A DNA stretch of 64,000 nucleotides from Pseudomonadota bacterium. GTDB lineage: Bacteria; Pseudomonadota; Alphaproteobacteria; Sphingomonadales; Sphingomonadaceae. The position numbers and the translations under genes were made by a program. Below are positions 26,987 through 36,584 of this stretch, in pieces. Positions within the stretch are counted from its first letter, which is position 1; each line of letters begins with the position of its first letter. The DNA lies in NCBI GenBank assembly GCA_023418595.1, contig JAEZZI010000002.1, positions 54,545-118,544 on the forward strand, given 5' to 3'. Below the pieces are notes generated by a model. That model ran no database searches, was not told the origin of the DNA, and saw only the letters and a list, made by a program, of their open reading frames with translations.

Positions 26987-28039
26987 ATGACCCAGCAGCA
27001 GACCGCCATCGATCCCGACGCCGCCTGGGCCGCTTTCGTCGCACGCGACCGCGACCGGGACGGCGCCTTTGTCGGCGCGGTGAAGACCACCGGCATCTAT
27101 TGCAAGCCTAGTTGCCCCGCGCGGCGACCCTTGCGCGAAAATATGGCCTTCTATCCCGATGGCGCGGCAGCGCGCGCCGCGGGCTATCGTCCCTGCCTGC
27201 GCTGCAAGCCCGACGAGGTGGGCCGCGACCGCATCGCCGTCGCCCGGGCGATCGAACTGATCGAGGCGGCGGATGAGTCGCTGTCGCTGGATGCGGTTGC
27301 GAGCGCCGTCGGATACGCGCCGTACCATTTCCACCGGCTGTTCAAACGCGCGACCGGGGTGACGCCCGCCGCCTATGCCCGCAGCCTGAAATCGACGCGC
27401 GCGAGTGATGCCCTGACGCGCGAGAACCGGGTGGCGGACGCAATCTATGACGCGGGCTATTCCGCGCCCAGCCGCTTCTACGACCATGCGGGCAAGCGGC
27501 TGGGGATGACCCCGAGTGCCTGGGCGCGCGGCGGGGCGGGGGTGACGATCCGCTGGACCGTCGCCGACACCAGCCTGGGCAAGCTGCTCGTTGCCGCAAC
27601 CGAAAAGGGACTGTGCCGCGTCTCGTTCGACGAAGGCCCGCTGGAACTCGCCCAACGCTTTCCCGCCGCCGAGATCGTCGAGGGCGGCGCCGCGCTCGCG
27701 CAATTGGCCGCGCGGGTCGTCGCCGAGGTGGAAACGCCGGGCCGCGACCGCGACCTGCCGATCGACGTCCAGGGCAATGCGTTCCAGGAAGCGATCTGGC
27801 AAGCGCTACGCCGCATCCCGCCGGGCGAAACGAGGAGCTACGGCGAACTCGCCGCCGCCATCGGCAAACCCGGCGCGGTCCGCGCGGCGGGTTCGGCCTG
27901 CGGCGCAAACAATGTCGCGGTCATCATCCCCTGCCACCGCGTCAGCCGCGCCGATGGATCGATCGGCGGATACGCTTACGGCGTCGAGCGCAAGCGGGCG
28001 TTGTTGAAGCGCGAAAGGCGCGACGACCGGAGGAGATAG
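26987..28039 (+). CDS. ada: Ada: methylphosphotriester/O6-methylguanine repair protein and activator
   Basis: The 350-residue bifunctional protein has an N-terminal AdaA zinc domain (CKPSCPARRP...CLRCKPDEVG) that takes methyl groups from phosphotriesters, an AraC-type helix-turn-helix (SLDAVASAVGYAPYHFHRLFKRATG), and a C-terminal O6-alkylguanine-DNA methyltransferase with the acceptor Cys in IIPCHRV. Self-methylation turns Ada into an activator of the adaptive response. The gene stands alone, 57 bases after the hydrolase gene; no alkB or alkA is adjacent. Confidence 0.95.
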   Translation: MTQQQTAIDPDAAWAAFVARDRDRDGAFVGAVKTTGIYCKPSCPARRPLRENMAFYPDGAAARAAGYRPCLRCKPDEVGRDRIAVARAIELIEAADESLSLDAVASAVGYAPYHFHRLFKRATGVTPAAYARSLKSTRASDALTRENRVADAIYDAGYSAPSRFYDHAGKRLGMTPSAWARGGAGVTIRWTVADTSLGKLLVAATEKGLCRVSFDEGPLELAQRFPAAEIVEGGAALAQLAARVVAEVETPGRDRDLPIDVQGNAFQEAIWQALRRIPPGETRSYGELAAAIGKPGAVRAAGSACGANNVAVIIPCHRVSRADGSIGGYAYGVERKRALLKRERRDDRRR

Positions 28040-28051
28040 CCGGTCGCGACC

Positions 28052-29584
28052 CTATTCGGCATCGTCGGGCTGAGGGTTGGACACTTCTGCATTGCCCTGA
28101 CGCGAAAGCGTGTCTGCCGCCGCCTTCGAATCGCCCTTGTCGATCATCTCGAGCACCATCGCCATCTGTTCGCGGTTCTGCGCATGGCGATCATAGGCAA
28201 GCGATGCGATCAGGGGTCGTGCCTCGGCGAGCTTGCCTTCGCGCAGATACTCGCCCGCGGCGATCATCCTCAGTCCGCGATCCTCGGGCGCGATTTGCTG
28301 GGCATATTTGACGCCCTTGACGATGCTTGCATCGTAGCTGCCGAATTCCCGCGCCGCCTGATAAATCAGCAGCATCGGGCGGGGATCGTCCGGATCGGCG
28401 CGATTCGCGGTGATCCACGGAGCGATGATCGCATTATAGTCGGGTGCCGCACCGCCTTTATCTTCGCGAGCAAGCGCGGCAAGCGCCATGCCGTGGTAAA
28501 TCAGGCCCTGGCGGAATTTCGGGTCCGACCCCAGCGCACGCAACGCAGCATCGCGCGCGGCGGCGTAATTGCCTGCATCATATTCGGCTTCTGCCAGCAC
28601 GCCTTGCGCGAAGGGATCGCGAGGATAGGGCGCGGCGGCGCGCTGCGCCTTGGGCAGCAGCCGCAATGCCTCCTCACGGGTGACGCCGCTGGTGGATTCG
28701 ATGTGGATGTCCATCATCGCGGATTCCGCATCCGACAATCGCCGGACCCGGATCGGTGCGATTTTCAGGCGGTCGCTCCCGATCCGAAGACCCGTCAGGC
28801 GCTGGCGCGTGTAGCGGTCCAGTTCACGGTCCAATGTCTTGAGGTCGCCGAAAACGCTACGGGCGGCATCGACGCTGCCGGTGCCCTGACGGATGGCGGC
28901 GATATAGCGTTCGATCTGGCCGCTACGCTCAGTCGAGAAAGTCAGAAGATGGGTGAGCAGCCATGCCCGACCATAGAGATTGTCGAGCTGAGCGCTGGTC
29001 AACCGGGCGTCGCCGGGTTCCAGCAGGCGTTCGATCGGCAATTGCTGCCCCAGTACCAGTCCATAGGCGCGGTACATCGGTGCATGGCCAAACATGATGT
29101 CGCCATTGCGTTCGAAGCGGGCCGTCGCATGAAATTCGGCAAAGCCTTCGCTGAACCAGGTCGGATAGGCGCCAGGAAAATTGCGGTACATGAAATGATG
29201 GGCATATTCGTGCAGCAGGACGGCTTCAGCACGTAATGCGAATTCTCCGTTGTCGCTGCGCTGCGGGACGAAGGCGACCGATCCACCGGCACGCGGCGAG
29301 TAGAAACCCGCGACGTTATTCGATCCCGCCAGTCGGCCAATGAACTGCGACGAGCCGACCGAATAAATCGTCAATCTCGACGCGGCGCCATGATCCACAT
29401 CCGGCAGTCCGCGCAACAGTCGGAGCGCAGCGTCGAAGCGTTCGATCTTTTCTGCCAGATCGCGCGCGCGTTTTTCATTGCCTTCGGCGATGACGCGCAC
29501 GCGCGGCGTGGTCGCTTCGTACCAATTGGCCTCAGCGGTTCCGATCGCCAACCAGCAAAGCACAATCCATGCAAACAACCGCAT
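28052..29584 (-). CDS. Exported metallopeptidase-like protein with TPR-type C terminus
   Basis: The 510-residue protein has a signal peptide (MRLFAWIVLCWLAIGTAEA). A gluzincin-like motif HEYAHHF starts at H125, followed about 20 residues on by WFSEGFAEFHATA, which can supply the third zinc ligand; this resembles DUF1570 peptidases. The second half (after ~300) is helical and repeat-like (AEAEYDAGNYAAARDAALRALGSDPKFRQGLIYHG), consistent with TPR repeats. It is probably periplasmic. The substrate is unknown. It lies convergent with ada and upstream of a minus-strand protease gene. Confidence 0.8.
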   Translation of the reverse strand: MRLFAWIVLCWLAIGTAEANWYEATTPRVRVIAEGNEKRARDLAEKIERFDAALRLLRGLPDVDHGAASRLTIYSVGSSQFIGRLAGSNNVAGFYSPRAGGSVAFVPQRSDNGEFALRAEAVLLHEYAHHFMYRNFPGAYPTWFSEGFAEFHATARFERNGDIMFGHAPMYRAYGLVLGQQLPIERLLEPGDARLTSAQLDNLYGRAWLLTHLLTFSTERSGQIERYIAAIRQGTGSVDAARSVFGDLKTLDRELDRYTRQRLTGLRIGSDRLKIAPIRVRRLSDAESAMMDIHIESTSGVTREEALRLLPKAQRAAAPYPRDPFAQGVLAEAEYDAGNYAAARDAALRALGSDPKFRQGLIYHGMALAALAREDKGGAAPDYNAIIAPWITANRADPDDPRPMLLIYQAAREFGSYDASIVKGVKYAQQIAPEDRGLRMIAAGEYLREGKLAEARPLIASLAYDRHAQNREQMAMVLEMIDKGDSKAAADTLSRQGNAEVSNPQPDDAE

Positions 29585-29669
29585 CTTAATTCCCCCGCCC
29601 GAATGCGGGGTACCCTAACCCTTTGACTGGAACACGCAATCGGTCATGCGCCGATACGGATTTGAGGGG

Positions 29670-31175
29670 CTATTCAGCCGCGTCGCAGCGATAGACCAGG
29701 CGTTCGTTGGGCAGCGCGGGCAGGCTGGAGCGGATCGCGGCCTGCATTGCGCCCAGCTTGTCGATCGCTTCGCTGTCGCCCGAGCATTGCTTCAGCTCGA
29801 CCCCAGCGCGCAGGCGGCGGGCTTCGGCCATTTGCGGGGCGGGAAGCAGATAGCGGCTGTTGACGTAGAGCCCTGACGCCGGATCGAAATCCAGAACCGA
29901 CACCGTCGCTTCCTCGGCAGGGACGAGGATGCGCTGCCAGCCCTTTTCGGTCCGCGCATATTGGGTGCGCCCGTTGACGCAGCCGCCGTCGCCCCAGTCG
30001 AGCGGCACGTCGGCGGTGTCCGAGACGATCACGCGGCTGCGTTCGGGGACGATGCGACAAGTGAGCGCGCCCGCAAGCGCAGCCGTAGACTCCGCGCGCG
30101 CATCGTCATTCGGCAACGTGACCCTGTCCGCGTCGAAAGTCGGGCGCAGCAGGAACACCGCGATCGCGACCATCAGCAGCAGCACGCCCGCGCCCAGCGC
30201 GATTGCGGCGTTGCGGCGCTGGCCCTTGGTTGCGAGCAGGGCGGCGCCCGCCACGCTAACGCCCGCCAGCACCAGCAGGAAAGCGGCGATCGCCATATGG
30301 TTTTCGCGCGCCAGATCGACCCGTTCGCGTTCGGCGTCGAGCGCGGCTTCGCGAGCCTGGCGCGCGCGTTCGGCGTCGGCGGCGTCGCGCGCGGCGGCTT
30401 CGGCGGCGGCGCGTTCGGCGGCGGTGCGATCCTGGGCCAGGCTGTCCTCGATGCTGGTGCAGCGGGCGCCGGTGACGGCAATCGGCTGCCCGGCTTCGCG
30501 GAGGAAAGATTGGAGTTCTGCGCCTGAAATCGCGAAGGCGAAGGCGGCGTCGCCTTCGTCGGCGCGGGTAAAGGCCGAATTGACGCCGATCACCCGGCCG
30601 CACCGGTCGAGCAGCGGCCCGCCCGAATTGCCCCGCGCGATCGACGCGGTGTGGAGCATGACTTCGGTGCCCATCAGCGAGCGGCGGCCCGAAAACAGCC
30701 CCTGCGTCCGCACCGGGGTCAACGGCGTGATGTAATCATTGGCCGATCGCGCGGTCGCCAGATCGACATTGCCGGGATAGCCGAGCGCATAGGCGCTTTC
30801 CCCTTCGCCCAGTGGTCCGGTGTAGAGCGCCAGCGGCGGCAGGCGCTCGCCGCGAAATTCAATGAGCGCCAGATCCTTGTCGATGTCCTGCGCGACCAAC
30901 TGGCCCTGAAACGCCTGGCTGCCTTCGGACGGCACGATGCCGATCACGACATTGCCCGGATAGCGCTGGACGAGCGCCACCACATGCGCGTTGGTGACCA
31001 CCCGGTTGGGCGCGACCGCAAAGCCGCTGCCATGGCCGAAGCCGACCACTTCGTCGTCAACGACTGCGATCACCACGATCCGCACGACCCCGCGCCCCGA
31101 CGCCGAAATGTCGTCCGCGCGCGCAGGCGCGGCGAGCGTCAGAATGAGCGCAAGAAAGGCGATCAGGCGAATCAT
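29670..31175 (-). CDS. S1C trypsin-like serine protease with membrane and C-terminal domains
   Basis: The 501-residue protein has a signal peptide, then a DegP-type protease domain with His in VTNAHVV, Asp in DKDLALIEF and Ser in ARGNSGGPLLDRCGRVIGVNSAF. No PDZ domain follows. Instead there is an Ala/Glu/Arg-rich probable coiled coil (about residues 240-290), two transmembrane helices (about 290-345), and a C-terminal domain of ~150 residues rich in beta strands. The protease should face the periplasm. The two helices would place both flanking domains on the same side. This is an unusual order for a DegP relative, and the final domain is not recognised. Confidence 0.85.
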   Translation of the reverse strand: MIRLIAFLALILTLAAPARADDISASGRGVVRIVVIAVVDDEVVGFGHGSGFAVAPNRVVTNAHVVALVQRYPGNVVIGIVPSEGSQAFQGQLVAQDIDKDLALIEFRGERLPPLALYTGPLGEGESAYALGYPGNVDLATARSANDYITPLTPVRTQGLFSGRRSLMGTEVMLHTASIARGNSGGPLLDRCGRVIGVNSAFTRADEGDAAFAFAISGAELQSFLREAGQPIAVTGARCTSIEDSLAQDRTAAERAAAEAAARDAADAERARQAREAALDAERERVDLARENHMAIAAFLLVLAGVSVAGAALLATKGQRRNAAIALGAGVLLLMVAIAVFLLRPTFDADRVTLPNDDARAESTAALAGALTCRIVPERSRVIVSDTADVPLDWGDGGCVNGRTQYARTEKGWQRILVPAEEATVSVLDFDPASGLYVNSRYLLPAPQMAEARRLRAGVELKQCSGDSEAIDKLGAMQAAIRSSLPALPNERLVYRCDAAE

Positions 31176-31255
31176 CGTTGCGGTGGTGGCCCCCGGAGGT
31201 CTGTCCGTGTCTTTGGCGAAAGCGCCGAGAGGTTCAAGGGGGCGTATCGCAACAC

Positions 31256-31333
31256 CCTTCGACAGGCCTGGGGTGAGCGCGGTTTTCGGGCGACCGAAGC
31301 CAGCCCGTCGCGCTCAGGCCGAGCTTGTCGAGG
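31256..31333. repeat. Degenerate family A repeat
   Basis: CCCTTCGACAGGCCTGGGGT at the left and CAGGCCGAGCTTGTCGAGG at the right form an imperfect inverted repeat resembling the family A arms. It lies between priA and the S1C protease gene. Confidence 0.55.
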
Positions 31334-31339
31334 CCGAGG

Positions 31340-33505
31340 TCAGAGGAAGTTGTACGGATCGACATCCACCGCGACCCGCACCTTGCCCGGCCAGTCCACG
31401 TCGCCCAGCCAGTCACGGATCACGTCCTGCACGTCGAGCGCGCGTCTCGCATGGACCAGCAGGCGGAAGCGGTGGCGGCCGCGCAGCATGGCGAGCGGGG
31501 CGGGGGCGGGGCCATAGACGTGCATCCCCTCCACTTGCGGAGCGCAACGTCCGATGCCGGTGGCGGTGTCGCGGGCGGCGTCCTGATCCTCGGACGAGAC
31601 GATGATCGCGGCATAGCGGCCAAAGGGCGGCGCGCCCGCATCCTCGCGCGCTTGCGATTCGGCGGCGTAGAAGGCGGCGTCGTCGCCCGTCACCAGCGCG
31701 CGCATCACGCGGGCGTTCGGCGCATGGGTCTGGATGAACACGCGGCCCGGCTTCTCACCGCGACCCGCGCGGCCCGACACCTGCATGATCTGCTGGAACG
31801 TGCGTTCCGCCGCGCGCAGGTCGCCGCCGTCGAGGCCGAGATCGGCGTCGATCACCCCCACCAATGTCAGGTTGGGGAAGTGATAGCCCTTGGTCACCAG
31901 TTGCGTGCCGACGACGATGTCGATCGCGCCCGCCTCCATCCGCTCAACGAACTCCGCTGCGCGCGCCGGGGACCAGAGCGTGTCCGACGTGACGATTGCG
32001 GTGCGCGCTTCGGGCCACAGCACCGCGACCTCGTCGGCGATGCGCTCGACGCCGGGGCCGCAGGCGACCAGGCTGTCCTCTTCGCCGCATTCGCCGCACG
32101 CGCGCGGGGTCGGAATCTGGTGGCCGCAATGATGGCAGGCGAGGCGGCGCGTCAGCCGGTGCTCGACCATCCAGGCGGTGCAGTTGGGGCATTGATAACG
32201 ATGCCCGCAGTGGCGGCACAGCGTCAGCGGCGCATAGCCGCGGCGGTTGAGGAACAGGAGCGCCTGCTCGCCGCGCGCCAGCGTCTCGTCGATCGAGCGG
32301 ACCAGCGTCGGCGCGATCCAGCGGCCGCGTTCGGGCGGCTCGGCGATCAGGTCGATCGCGGCGATCTCGGGCAGTTCGGCGGCACCGTAACGCCCCGGAA
32401 GCTTGAGTTCGGTATAGCGGCCAAGCGTCACCTGCTGCCGCGTCTCGATCGCCGGGGTGGCGGAAGCGAGCACGACCGGGCAGCGTTCGAACTTGCCGCG
32501 CATCACCGCGACGTCGCGCGCGTGATAATGGACGCCGTCTTCCTGCTTGAAGCTGGTCTCATGCGCTTCGTCGACGACGATCAGGCCGAGATTGCGATAG
32601 GGCAGGAACAGTGCCGACCGCGCGCCGACCGTGACCAGCGCCTGACCGCTGGCGATGGCCCGCCACGCGCGGCGGCGCTGCGACGAGCGCAAGTCGCTGT
32701 GCCATGCGACCGGCGTGACCCCGAAGCGCGCGGCGAAGCGTTTGAGGAAGGGCTGGGTCAGCGCGATTTCGGGGAGCAGGACGAGCGTCTGGCGACCCGC
32801 CTCGATCGCCTTCGCGACGCCTTCGAAATAGGTTTCGGTCTTGCCCGATCCGGTGACGCCATCGAGCAGGAAGGGCTGGAACGCATGGGCATCGACCGCG
32901 CGGCGCAGCGTGGAGGCGGCGGCCTCCTGTTCGGGGTTGAGCGCGGGCGGGGCATGGGCGGGGTCAGGCAGGGCGAAGGGCGCGTCGATATCGACCTCGA
33001 CTGCTTCCAGCGCGCCCGATTTGACGAGGCCGCGGATCACCGCGTCGGAGACTTCGGCGATTGCGGCCAACTCACGCACCAATCCCTGCCGGTCGCCGAT
33101 CCGCGCCAGCGCCTGTTCGCGTTGCGGCGTCATCCGCGGCGGCGTCACCCCGGTCGCGCGATATTCGGTCGCGGTGCGCGCGCCCTCCAGCGCCGACGTC
33201 GATGCAAGCGCCATGCGCAGCACGCTGGCGAGCGGGGCGAGATAATAGTCCGCCGTCCATTCGGCCAGGCGACGCAATGCTTCGGGGATCGGCGGCGCAT
33301 CAAGCACGCCGATGAGGTTGCGGAGACGATTGTCGCCGACTTCCTCGGTCTGCAGGCGGTCGGCTTCCCACACCACCCCGATCAACTGGCGCGGGCCGAG
33401 CGGGGCGACGACGATGCTCCCAGGCTCGACGCTCATCCCATGGGGCACGCGGTAATCGAGCGGGCCAAGGGCCGAATTGAGGACGATGACGCGCGCGCGG
33501 GACAT
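31340..33505 (-). CDS. priA: Primosomal protein N' (PriA helicase)
   Basis: The 721-residue replication-restart helicase has the 3'-OH-binding N-terminal domain (RARVIVLNSALGPLDYRVP), Walker A DGVTGSGKTETYFE, DEAH box IVVDEAHETSF, and the zinc-binding insert with four CxxC-type pairs (CRHCGHRYQCPNC, CHHCGHQ, CGECGEED). Motif V/VI segments GTQLVTKGYHFPN and QVSGRAGRGEKPG are intact. PriA reloads DnaB at stalled forks. The ATG at 33505 is chosen; the frame extends 23 codons further without support. Confidence 0.96.
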   Translation of the reverse strand: MSRARVIVLNSALGPLDYRVPHGMSVEPGSIVVAPLGPRQLIGVVWEADRLQTEEVGDNRLRNLIGVLDAPPIPEALRRLAEWTADYYLAPLASVLRMALASTSALEGARTATEYRATGVTPPRMTPQREQALARIGDRQGLVRELAAIAEVSDAVIRGLVKSGALEAVEVDIDAPFALPDPAHAPPALNPEQEAAASTLRRAVDAHAFQPFLLDGVTGSGKTETYFEGVAKAIEAGRQTLVLLPEIALTQPFLKRFAARFGVTPVAWHSDLRSSQRRRAWRAIASGQALVTVGARSALFLPYRNLGLIVVDEAHETSFKQEDGVHYHARDVAVMRGKFERCPVVLASATPAIETRQQVTLGRYTELKLPGRYGAAELPEIAAIDLIAEPPERGRWIAPTLVRSIDETLARGEQALLFLNRRGYAPLTLCRHCGHRYQCPNCTAWMVEHRLTRRLACHHCGHQIPTPRACGECGEEDSLVACGPGVERIADEVAVLWPEARTAIVTSDTLWSPARAAEFVERMEAGAIDIVVGTQLVTKGYHFPNLTLVGVIDADLGLDGGDLRAAERTFQQIMQVSGRAGRGEKPGRVFIQTHAPNARVMRALVTGDDAAFYAAESQAREDAGAPPFGRYAAIIVSSEDQDAARDTATGIGRCAPQVEGMHVYGPAPAPLAMLRGRHRFRLLVHARRALDVQDVIRDWLGDVDWPGKVRVAVDVDPYNFL

Positions 33506-33567
33506 GGCAGCGGGAGATAGGGTGCGCGGGGGGCGGGGTAAACCGCCGTTGGGAAAACCGGTCCCAT

Positions 33568-33598
33568 CCGTCACCCCGGAACAAGTCCGGGGTGACGG
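33568..33598. repeat. Family C repeat, single-palindrome copy
   Basis: The unit is a perfect palindrome built on CACCCCGGAACAAGTCCGGG plus GTGAC, between priA and the DUF2490 gene. The same core is seen at 35082-35190. Confidence 0.85.
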
Positions 33599-33623
33599 TC
33601 GGAAATGTGCCCTAGCAAGGCGT

Positions 33624-34292
33624 CTAGAACTTGACCGACAACCCCGTCGTCAGCGCGTGCTCCATCAGATCGAGGGCGTCGCCGTTGAAGCGGTACTGGT
33701 TCATGTAGCCGACCGACGCATCGACATTCTCCGCGATCGGAAAGCCGAGCGCGGCGAAATTGCGCATCCGGTCGTGACCCGCACGCTGGCCGAAATCGGT
33801 CGTGTTCAGGTTGAAATAGCTTTCATGCCCGATTTCGAGTTCGAACGTTTCGGACAGCGGCAGCGTATAGGTGATTTCCGGACGCACGCGATGGCCGACA
33901 TCGTCGCCGTCGCTGCGGAATCGTTGCTCCAGCCGGATGCGTCCGCCCAACTCGCCGCGGCCGATCTTTGTGCTGGGAAAGCCGATTTCCTGGCGCGGGC
34001 GCCATTCGGTGTTATCGATTCGTCCGTCCGACACGCCGACCACGCGGTTGATCCCGCCGGTCAGTTTGAACCCGCCGCCGATATCGACGCCGATCTTGGC
34101 CAGATACTGGCTTTCGATGACGCCGCCTTCGTCGTTGCCGAACCGCTGGTTCATCTCGAACCCCAGATCGGTCGTATCGCCAAGGTCCGTGCCCGCCGCC
34201 AGTTTGACCCATAGTTGCTGGTCCTGGTCCTGCGCGAGCGCAGGCGATGCGATGCAGGCGAGCAGCGCCGCGGCGCCGGTCAATTTACGCAA
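33624..34292 (-). CDS. DUF2490 outer-membrane-type protein
   Basis: The 222-residue protein has a signal peptide (LRKLTGAAALLACIASPALAQ). The mature part alternates charged and aromatic strands (QQLWVKLAAGTDLG, LGFEMNQRFGNDEGG, GRIRLEQRFRSDGDDVGHRVRPEITYTLPL, FELEIGHESYFNLN), the pattern of DUF2490, thought to be a small outer-membrane beta barrel. It ends in LSVKF, a typical barrel-terminating signal with C-terminal Phe. A TTG at 34292 with GGAG about 10 bases upstream fits the signal peptide; the open frame to 34376 seems untranslated. Confidence 0.82.
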   Translation of the reverse strand: MRKLTGAAALLACIASPALAQDQDQQLWVKLAAGTDLGDTTDLGFEMNQRFGNDEGGVIESQYLAKIGVDIGGGFKLTGGINRVVGVSDGRIDNTEWRPRQEIGFPSTKIGRGELGGRIRLEQRFRSDGDDVGHRVRPEITYTLPLSETFELEIGHESYFNLNTTDFGQRAGHDRMRNFAALGFPIAENVDASVGYMNQYRFNGDALDLMEHALTTGLSVKF

Positions 34293-34414
34293 GTTCGTGT
34301 CACTCCGTTGGGTGCCGCCGGGGCGATGCGCAGGTATAAGGCGCCACGAATCGGCGCGGGCGGGCGTGTAACACAACCGCCATCAATGCGTCACACTCGC
34401 GCAAGGGAAATGTC

Positions 34415-35068
34415 ATGAAGTTCTTCGTCGATACCGCTGACACCGCAGAAATCCGCGATCTGGCGGACAGCGGACTGGTCGACGGCGTCACCACCAATCC
34501 GTCGCTGATCCACAAATCGGGCCGAGATTTCCTGGAAGTGGTGAAGGAAATCGCCGGGATCGTGAAGGGGCCGGTATCGGCCGAAGTCGTGGCGCTCGAC
34601 CACGCCGGCATGATGCGCGAGGCGGAAATCGTGCGGAAGATCGCCGACAATATCGCCGTCAAGGTGCCGCTGACGATCGACGGCCTCAAGACCTGCAAGG
34701 CGCTGACCGACGACGGGACGATGGTCAATGTCACGCTCTGCTTCTCCGCCAATCAGGCGCTGCTCGCGGCAAAGGCCGGGGCGACCTTCGTGTCGCCCTT
34801 TGTCGGTCGCCACGACGATGGCGGGTTTGACGGGATGGCGCTGATTTCCGACATTCGTCTGATCTACGACAATTACGATTTCACGACCGAGATTCTCGTC
34901 GCGAGCGTCCGGCACCCGATCCATATCCTTGAATCGGCTCGCATCGGCGCAGACGTGATGACCGCCCCGCCCGCGGTGATCCGTCAGCTGGTCAAGCATC
35001 CGCTGACCGACAAGGGGATTGAGGGATTCCTGACGGACTGGGCCAAGACCGGGCAGACGATCGGGTAA
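34415..35068 (+). CDS. fsa: Small transaldolase / fructose-6-phosphate aldolase family
   Basis: The 217-residue single-domain TIM barrel has the Schiff-base Lys in NIAVKVPLTIDG (about residue 87), plus the conserved MKFFVDTADTAEI start, GVTTNPSLIHKSG and ATFVSPFVGRHDD. Proteins of this size act as transaldolase in the pentose phosphate pathway or as fructose-6-phosphate aldolase; sequence alone does not settle which. The upstream GGGAAATG context gives a plausible ribosome site. It is followed by a family C repeat. Confidence 0.93.
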   Translation: MKFFVDTADTAEIRDLADSGLVDGVTTNPSLIHKSGRDFLEVVKEIAGIVKGPVSAEVVALDHAGMMREAEIVRKIADNIAVKVPLTIDGLKTCKALTDDGTMVNVTLCFSANQALLAAKAGATFVSPFVGRHDDGGFDGMALISDIRLIYDNYDFTTEILVASVRHPIHILESARIGADVMTAPPAVIRQLVKHPLTDKGIEGFLTDWAKTGQTIG

Positions 35069-35081
35069 GCCCGTCGCCCGT

Positions 35082-35190
35082 CCGTCACCCCGGACTTGTT
35101 CCGGGGTCCACCGGGCGGCAGACCGCACCTCGAGAGACCTACGCGCTGCGCACGCGGCTGGGTGGACCCCGGAACAAGTCCGGGGTGACG
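35082..35190. repeat. Family C repeat, full two-palindrome copy
   Basis: The left arm CACCCCGGACTTGTTCCGGG and the right arm CCCCGGAACAAGTCCGGGGT are each palindromic and also complementary to each other, bracketing about 50 bases. It sits between convergent fsa and rimO and could end both transcripts. Confidence 0.9.
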
Positions 35191-35197
35191 AAGAAAA

Positions 35198-36547
35198 CTA
35201 GGATACCGGCACCCCGAACAGGTCGTGCTCGTCGGCATCCTCGATCTCGACCCGGACGATATCGCCCTGCGCCAGATGCCCGGCATCGCGCAGATGCACC
35301 TCGCCGTCGATCTCGGGCGCATCGGCCTTGGACCGGCCGGTAGCGCCGCCACTGTCGCCATCCACTGCGTCGATGATGACGTCGAGCGTGTGACCGACCT
35401 TTGCGCTCAATTTCTCCGCCGAAATACGCGCGGTCAGTTCCATCAGGCGGGCGTAGCGTTCTTCCTTGACCGGCTCCGGCACCGGATCGGGCAGGTCGTT
35501 CGCCGCTGCGCCTTCGACGGGTTCGAAACGAAACGCGCCGACGCGGTCGAGCTGCGCTTCCTGAAGCCAATCCATGAGGTATTCGAAATCATCCTCGGTT
35601 TCGCCGGGGAAGCCGACGACGAAGGTCGACCGGATGGCAATGTCGGGGGCAATTTCGCGCCAGCCCTTGATGCGCTCCAGTACCTTCGCCTCGTTCGCGG
35701 GACGGCGCATCGCGCGCAGCACGCTGCGGCTGGCATGCTGGAACGGGATGTCGAGATAGGGGAGGATCAGCCCCTCGGCCATCAGCGGGATGACTTGGTC
35801 GACATGCGGATAGGGATAGACATAGTGCAGCCGCACCCAGGGTTTGTTTTCTGGCGTGCCGAGTTGACCCAGCTCGCGCGCCAGATCGGTCATGTGCGGC
35901 ACGACCTCGCGGCCCTTCCAGGCGCGCGGTTCCTTGCGGATATCGACGCCATAGGCCGAGGTATCCTGGCTGATGACCAGCAATTCCTTGGTGCCCGCCG
36001 CGATCAGCTTTTTCGCCTCGCGCAGAATCGCGTCGGGGCGGCGGCTGACCAGATCGCCGCGCAGCGAAGGGATGATGCAGAAGGCGCAGCGATGGTTGCA
36101 GCCTTCGGAAATCTTGAGATAGCTGTAGTGGCGCGGGGTCAGTTTCAGGCCGCTTTCGGGAACCAGATTGAGGAAGGCGCTGGGCGGCATCGGGGCGGCG
36201 TCATGGACCGCGCCGACGACTTCCTCATACTGATGCGCGCCGGTGACCGCGAGGACGTTGGGGAAGCGCGCGCGGATGACCTCGGCTTCCTTGCCCATGC
36301 AGCCGGTGACGATGACGCGACCGTTTTCGTTGATCGCCTCGCCGATCGCCTCGAGCGATTCTTCCTTCGCGGAATCGAGAAAGCCGCAGGTGTTGACCAG
36401 CACTACGTCCGCGCCCGCATAGTCGGGGGACATTTCGTAGCCGTCGGAGCGCAGCTTGGTCAGGATGCGTTCGCTGTCGACCAGATTCTTGGGACAGCCG
36501 AGCGACACCATGCCGATGCGCGGTGGTTCGGGGAGTTTGGTTGCCAT
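35198..36547 (-). CDS. rimO: Ribosomal protein S12 methylthiotransferase RimO
   Basis: The 449-residue radical-SAM enzyme adds a methylthio group to Asp89 of ribosomal protein S12. The N-terminal UPF0004 domain has three Fe-S cysteines (SLGCPKNLVDSE, NTCGFLDSAKEES, VTGCMGKEAE); the radical-SAM cluster motif is SEGCNHRCAFCIIPSLRG; a C-terminal TRAM domain ends the protein. The MATKLPE start at 36547 is preferred to an ATG 5 codons upstream. Confidence 0.96.
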   Translation of the reverse strand: MATKLPEPPRIGMVSLGCPKNLVDSERILTKLRSDGYEMSPDYAGADVVLVNTCGFLDSAKEESLEAIGEAINENGRVIVTGCMGKEAEVIRARFPNVLAVTGAHQYEEVVGAVHDAAPMPPSAFLNLVPESGLKLTPRHYSYLKISEGCNHRCAFCIIPSLRGDLVSRRPDAILREAKKLIAAGTKELLVISQDTSAYGVDIRKEPRAWKGREVVPHMTDLARELGQLGTPENKPWVRLHYVYPYPHVDQVIPLMAEGLILPYLDIPFQHASRSVLRAMRRPANEAKVLERIKGWREIAPDIAIRSTFVVGFPGETEDDFEYLMDWLQEAQLDRVGAFRFEPVEGAAANDLPDPVPEPVKEERYARLMELTARISAEKLSAKVGHTLDVIIDAVDGDSGGATGRSKADAPEIDGEVHLRDAGHLAQGDIVRVEIEDADEHDLFGVPVS

Positions 36548-36584
36548 GATTGGCTCGCGCACATAGCGATTTTGGCAGGAAAAG

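Noticed and set aside
31325..33520. 731-codon plus-strand frame opposite priA
   Set aside because: Antisense to a complete PriA with all helicase motifs; shadow composition.
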